From IMG/VR virus record IMGVR_UViG_3300030103_000128, positions 1-22,795 of that record: a DNA stretch of 22,795 nucleotides. One strand, written 5' to 3'. Both the position numbers and the translations under genes were made by a program. This document shows positions 20,701 to 22,795 of this stretch, in pieces (positions within the stretch are counted from its first letter, which is position 1; each line of letters starts with the position of its first letter). This DNA comes from a virus. Below the pieces are notes generated by a model, which worked only from the letters and a program-made list of their open reading frames with translations, had not been told where the DNA came from and did not search any database.

Positions 20701-21862
20701 TTTGTCCTTTTACAGTATTCCCTCTGATAACTATGTCGTCTATCTTTTGTTTTAATACAGGATCTTGTGCCGTGTAACTGTTAAGAAGGGTAGGGTCCAT
20801 ACCAATTGCATCTGCAAGCTCTACTCTTGTTTTATAGAATATGTTGTTTTGTTGAGCATTGTTTACAACTTTATTTATTTTTTCTCTACCTATTTCACCT
20901 GCTTTAGAAGTAGCTTTCGATAAACCCTCTTTTGCGTTTAATTCGATTTTTGCAAATTTTTCATCCGAAACTAAACCATATTTTAAAAGATTGTTTTTAA
21001 CTCCAGCTTTAACTCCTCTGCTGTACTCTTTAATAAGAGGGTTAAGGTTGTTTTCTTTTAAAATACTGGCAAACGATCCATCTAATTTATCTATAGGAGT
21101 GTTATCTATTATTTCAGCAAATCTTAAAATATTATCTAAGTCTTTCTTGTTTTTAAATTCTTTAAAATTTTTAGGATCAGAATAAAATTTTTCTCTAGGA
21201 TTTATTTTATTTTCCTTTGAAAGAAGATTAGAAACCTCTTGCACTTTTTCAGGAGGAAGAGTATTTATAATATTTTTTAAAGCACCGAAGTCCTGTTTAC
21301 TTAATGCTTTTCTAATTGTGCTAACTACTCCTGATCCAATACCTGCAACGTCTGCTACATCAACGAATCCAATTAAATAGTTTGCAAGATCTTGACCTTC
21401 CAATTGAGAGGGTCTTATTTCACCATCAGCTACCTTCTTGTGAATATCATAAGTATCACCAAAGAAAAATTCTCTGCCTTTGTTAAGAACGTTCATGACA
21501 GTTGTTTTAGGGTAGCCAATCGCTACCATGTCATCTTCAAGCTGTTCGATAGCTAATAGTTGTTCTCGTGATTTAGGAGGTAATTGTAAAATATTTTGTA
21601 TCCTAGTTCTTGCTCCTTCTAAGAAAGATGCTTGTGTTTGATCTTTAGCTGCAATGTCTGCTTTGATTTGTTGACGCTCTTCTTCTGATGTTCCGGGGAC
21701 CAAGAACCGTAGTATGGGTTCAACGGCTATATCAGAGACCGCCTCGAAAGGTATTTCAGTTGTTCTTGTTAAAGTGTTACTAAGGAAAGCAGGTATTTGA
21801 TCTATACCTTGTCTTACATTATCAATAAAATTATTTTTTAGTGCGCTGTTTTTATCTACCAT
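17756..21862 (-). CDS. Giant polyvalent protein with C-terminal DEIQSD-type domain (1368 aa)
   Basis: ATG at 21862 overlaps the terminase stop (TAATG). Residues 1-~700 are helical and Lys/Asp/Asn-rich without a family I can name; a small hydrophobic stretch (~160-185, NYLIGFVDVADVAGIGSGVV) is the only membrane-like part. FDQGGEVK (727-734) ends the first half. A Pro/Lys-rich linker runs to ~850. Residues ~900-1340 resemble the large domain of phage polyvalent proteins: WLDSKDIRGDIG, EGHREMREVRTSDDF (~1020-1034), VIGWSLG, VVNVADEIQSDFLQ (~1066-1079), PFKDQKDWVDAI (~1194), and VEVGKVKFGM ... FMIELTPDML (~1305-1331). It ends with KKDGGLVKK and a short tail. Such proteins are often injected with or packaged alongside phage DNA; its activity is unknown. 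The gene sits between terminase and portal, a place for packaged or internal proteins. Confidence 0.82.
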   Translation of the reverse strand: MVDKNSALKNNFIDNVRQGIDQIPAFLSNTLTRTTEIPFEAVSDIAVEPILRFLVPGTSEEERQQIKADIAAKDQTQASFLEGARTRIQNILQLPPKSREQLLAIEQLEDDMVAIGYPKTTVMNVLNKGREFFFGDTYDIHKKVADGEIRPSQLEGQDLANYLIGFVDVADVAGIGSGVVSTIRKALSKQDFGALKNIINTLPPEKVQEVSNLLSKENKINPREKFYSDPKNFKEFKNKKDLDNILRFAEIIDNTPIDKLDGSFASILKENNLNPLIKEYSRGVKAGVKNNLLKYGLVSDEKFAKIELNAKEGLSKATSKAGEIGREKINKVVNNAQQNNIFYKTRVELADAIGMDPTLLNSYTAQDPVLKQKIDDIVIRGNTVKGQTNDPRKIFNREAAEIFSNKADLNKYFKNIDPETFKKINDLRRAGKYKAETVSPFQLFQDYMYDKFRSIKQTKGNEKLNTEDFINKYMSDQDLEDFPLYVNLELQRTNANVAGRDILNELAKNEKYRPYLLNKDNKIDYKILQFDKTHDIPLFVTRTEGSGRLQNVGRFKGAGTETEFIQPHLQAYNYLQVKLDPYANILGDILNQEGLKKEFSQITDLKINNKDLTRKNPINQKLLDILEDYGYKPNLNKFNNQYELMQEVSGVIDGIYKDRLIRTIVPITKKSGKKDTVIYGIEDPKSVTLNQRVEIGATRLQEILDYAIENKLKPSDIKNEKGYLKSFDQGGEVKTEQEDQSFLSKAASAVSNFIIPEAEALPLPKNFLLGDTPKLVKKTETVKQLPPPEAPILEKRYNIFDENGNKVYQSKSIDDAQQKALKLGDLEGKQFTVKEIEVPVKVKKSKTTKPGTSLVSTIVPENAIGSGNNKLFYSDLNSVINTDTGNLTIKGVTVPNDTVNMSAKEWHDWFRSKGIKEGELYDSYVRSYLNKKGGFNRETGQFTNDEKITFAEIKELVDTSPSNYIQTVSYSDEAGNLKYGNSGRQDDYIGGSRTERVLWLDSKDIRGDIGSLPSDIRRYEGHREMREVRTSDDFMAQENKLDGEPYVIGWSLGSNRIAKLNNRDIVVNVADEIQSDFLQKAATLKSNIKKDIRTLVQDRGPFTYGNQQIEQLYKKLENVFRPMPATYAQLKKSLDKLIESDAIFEKISKMDIDDLTKESFKQLGEAATKRDQALATINASIDNIDARELFPNIPFKDQKDWVDAIIKNDVYNAAKKRFYFDENGALQVNRDAPSHYGVAPNKAVKAYRGGNGVELSPDDPNRSGKMVAYDMQYGGPNLNDHTGTHFTGNVEESLNKIANAKSSKVEVGKVKFGMAGEGVDTFMIELTPDMLFPYKAYKKDGGLVKKSILYTPIVSVNELLSPIGASRW

Positions 21863-22795
21863 TAGTAATATTCTCGTTGAAGTCTAGGTACGGGATCATC
21901 CACATAGTCATCGCTCAAGCGTAAGAAATTACCCTGTCTAAAACGCATTACGGCCTGTGTCATGCTATCCACCAAGTCATCATGATCTCCATAGGGGAAT
22001 GCTGCACATTCCTCGATTACATCCTCCGACCATCTTGTGTCGGGTGTCCATATCATACCACTTTCAAACAACGGTGCAACCGAATTAACACGGACGTGTT
22101 TATCTTGTCCTCTACTAGGAGTATAATTAACAACAGGGACTCCCATCTGACGTAACTCGTGTGTTAGGGGTAGACCCGATGCTTTCGCTTCCACGATCAC
22201 TGTTTCGGGTTCCCAGTATTTATATTCTTTGAAGGCTATCTTTTTTAATTCAGGAAAGTCCCACCGACCTCGTTTGGCATCTAAAAGAATCAAATGTGCT
22301 GTATTGTTTGTCTTGGGATAAAACACACCCCATGTGGTAATAGCAGAATAGTCAGCCGTCTCTCGTTTACTGAACGCTGTATCGTAGCTTTGTATAATAT
22401 GGTGAAGATCAGGTATATCTTTCTCTTCCCACATTTGCCACCACTCTCGTTTAATAATACTACCTTCTTGTGATACGGGAGCCTGTTGCCATTGTGCATT
22501 CCACTTGGTAGCGGACAGTGAAGCTTTGACAGATTCTAACTCTTCTAGCTTCCAGAATCCTGGCCAAACGGGTTTGTTGCTAGGCATGATAGCAGGGAAC
22601 TCTACTACCTCCCATTGATCTGCTTTGAGTTCTCCTTGCTTCTTCATCAGCTTTCCTGTTAAGTCTTTGACGGACCAACGAGTCATAACGATAACAATCG
22701 CACCACCTGGCTGTAAACGCTGACGAGGACCCGAGGTATACCACTCATATGCTGAATCGAGAGCCGTGTCGCTCAGTGCGTCTTGCTCGGAATGT
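21862..22795 (-). CDS. terL: Terminase large subunit, 5' end cut off by window edge
   Basis: The frame is open to the right edge (310 codons visible). The visible part starts HSEQDALSD, the stretch that typically follows the Walker B DDP, so the ATPase P-loop lies outside. LQPGGAIVIVMTRWSVKDL is the late ATPase coupling region. The nuclease domain shows its acidic residues: QSYDTAFSKRETADYSAI (first Asp, ~138 of the visible part), VIVEAKASGLPL (Glu, ~202) and GDHDDLVDSMTQA (Asp cluster, ~270). It pumps DNA into the prohead through the portal and cuts concatemers. The ATG at 22686 lies inside the coupling motif and is not the true start. The stop overlaps the next gene by one base. Confidence 0.95.
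   Translation of the reverse strand, partial: HSEQDALSDTALDSAYEWYTSGPRQRLQPGGAIVIVMTRWSVKDLTGKLMKKQGELKADQWEVVEFPAIMPSNKPVWPGFWKLEELESVKASLSATKWNAQWQQAPVSQEGSIIKREWWQMWEEKDIPDLHHIIQSYDTAFSKRETADYSAITTWGVFYPKTNNTAHLILLDAKRGRWDFPELKKIAFKEYKYWEPETVIVEAKASGLPLTHELRQMGVPVVNYTPSRGQDKHVRVNSVAPLFESGMIWTPDTRWSEDVIEECAAFPYGDHDDLVDSMTQAVMRFRQGNFLRLSDDYVDDPVPRLQREYY

Noticed and set aside
17756-21862. The giant protein as an RNA polymerase or lysozyme-type internal virion protein
   Set aside because: I see no polymerase motifs, no lytic transglycosylase or lysozyme active-site pattern; only the DEIQSD-type region is recognisable.
22290-22499. Minus-strand 69-codon frame inside the terminase gene
   Set aside because: It overlaps the nuclease domain of the terminase in another frame; no ribosome-binding site or conserved motif supports it.
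22686-22686. ATG at 22686 as the terminase start
   Set aside because: The frame continues upstream to the window edge with conserved terminase residues (HSEQDALSD ... LQPGGAIVIV), so this Met is internal.

Overview
This window is a stretch of the structural (late) module of a tailed double-stranded DNA bacteriophage (Caudoviricetes). Every supportable gene lies on the minus strand, so transcription runs from the high coordinates to the low ones. The DNA is visibly AT-rich, genes are packed end to end, and stop/start overlaps are frequent, several of them of the TAATG type. The protein families match those seen in uncultured marine phages (pelagic, SAR11-like or other oceanic alphaproteobacterial hosts). 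That host range is inferred from style and content; nothing in the window proves it. There are no tRNA genes, CRISPR arrays, insertion sequences or integrase.

In transcription order the layout is as follows. (1) Packaging and portal: a large terminase cut by the window's right edge (21862-22795), a very large 1368-residue protein ending in a DEIQSD-type 'polyvalent' domain (17756-21862), and an 816-residue portal protein (15312-17762). (2) A cassette of very small, mostly Lys/Arg-rich proteins (13894-15310), including a 45-residue gene with no acidic residues. (3) Lysis and chaperone genes: a 42-residue single-membrane-span protein, a GTA-type holin, a 65-residue conserved helical protein, and a GroES-like co-chaperonin that starts with TTG. 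(4) Head morphogenesis: scaffold, a 156-residue head-associated protein, a probable decoration protein, and the major capsid protein. (5) A 168-residue structural gene that appears to be its own transcription unit: a strong hairpin terminator and possible promoter precede it, and a UUCG-tetraloop hairpin follows it. (6) Neck and connector proteins (222 and 227 residues), with a small zinc-ribbon-like relic protein between them. (7) A tail-fibre and receptor-binding region (1-6922). It holds anchor-type fibre proteins, four tandem paralogous small receptor-binding-like proteins, and three small tail-assembly-chaperone-like genes interleaved with them. The last fibre gene runs off the left edge.

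No tape-measure protein, tail tube or sheath gene is present. Together with the connector and adaptor genes leading straight into fibres, this suggests a podovirus-like short tail, although tail genes could lie outside the window. The most unusual points are the 1368-residue protein between terminase and portal, the basic mini-protein cassette with recurrent GG-type tags, the alternating array of fibres and chaperones, the virus-encoded co-chaperonin beside the holin, and the separately punctuated 168-residue gene.
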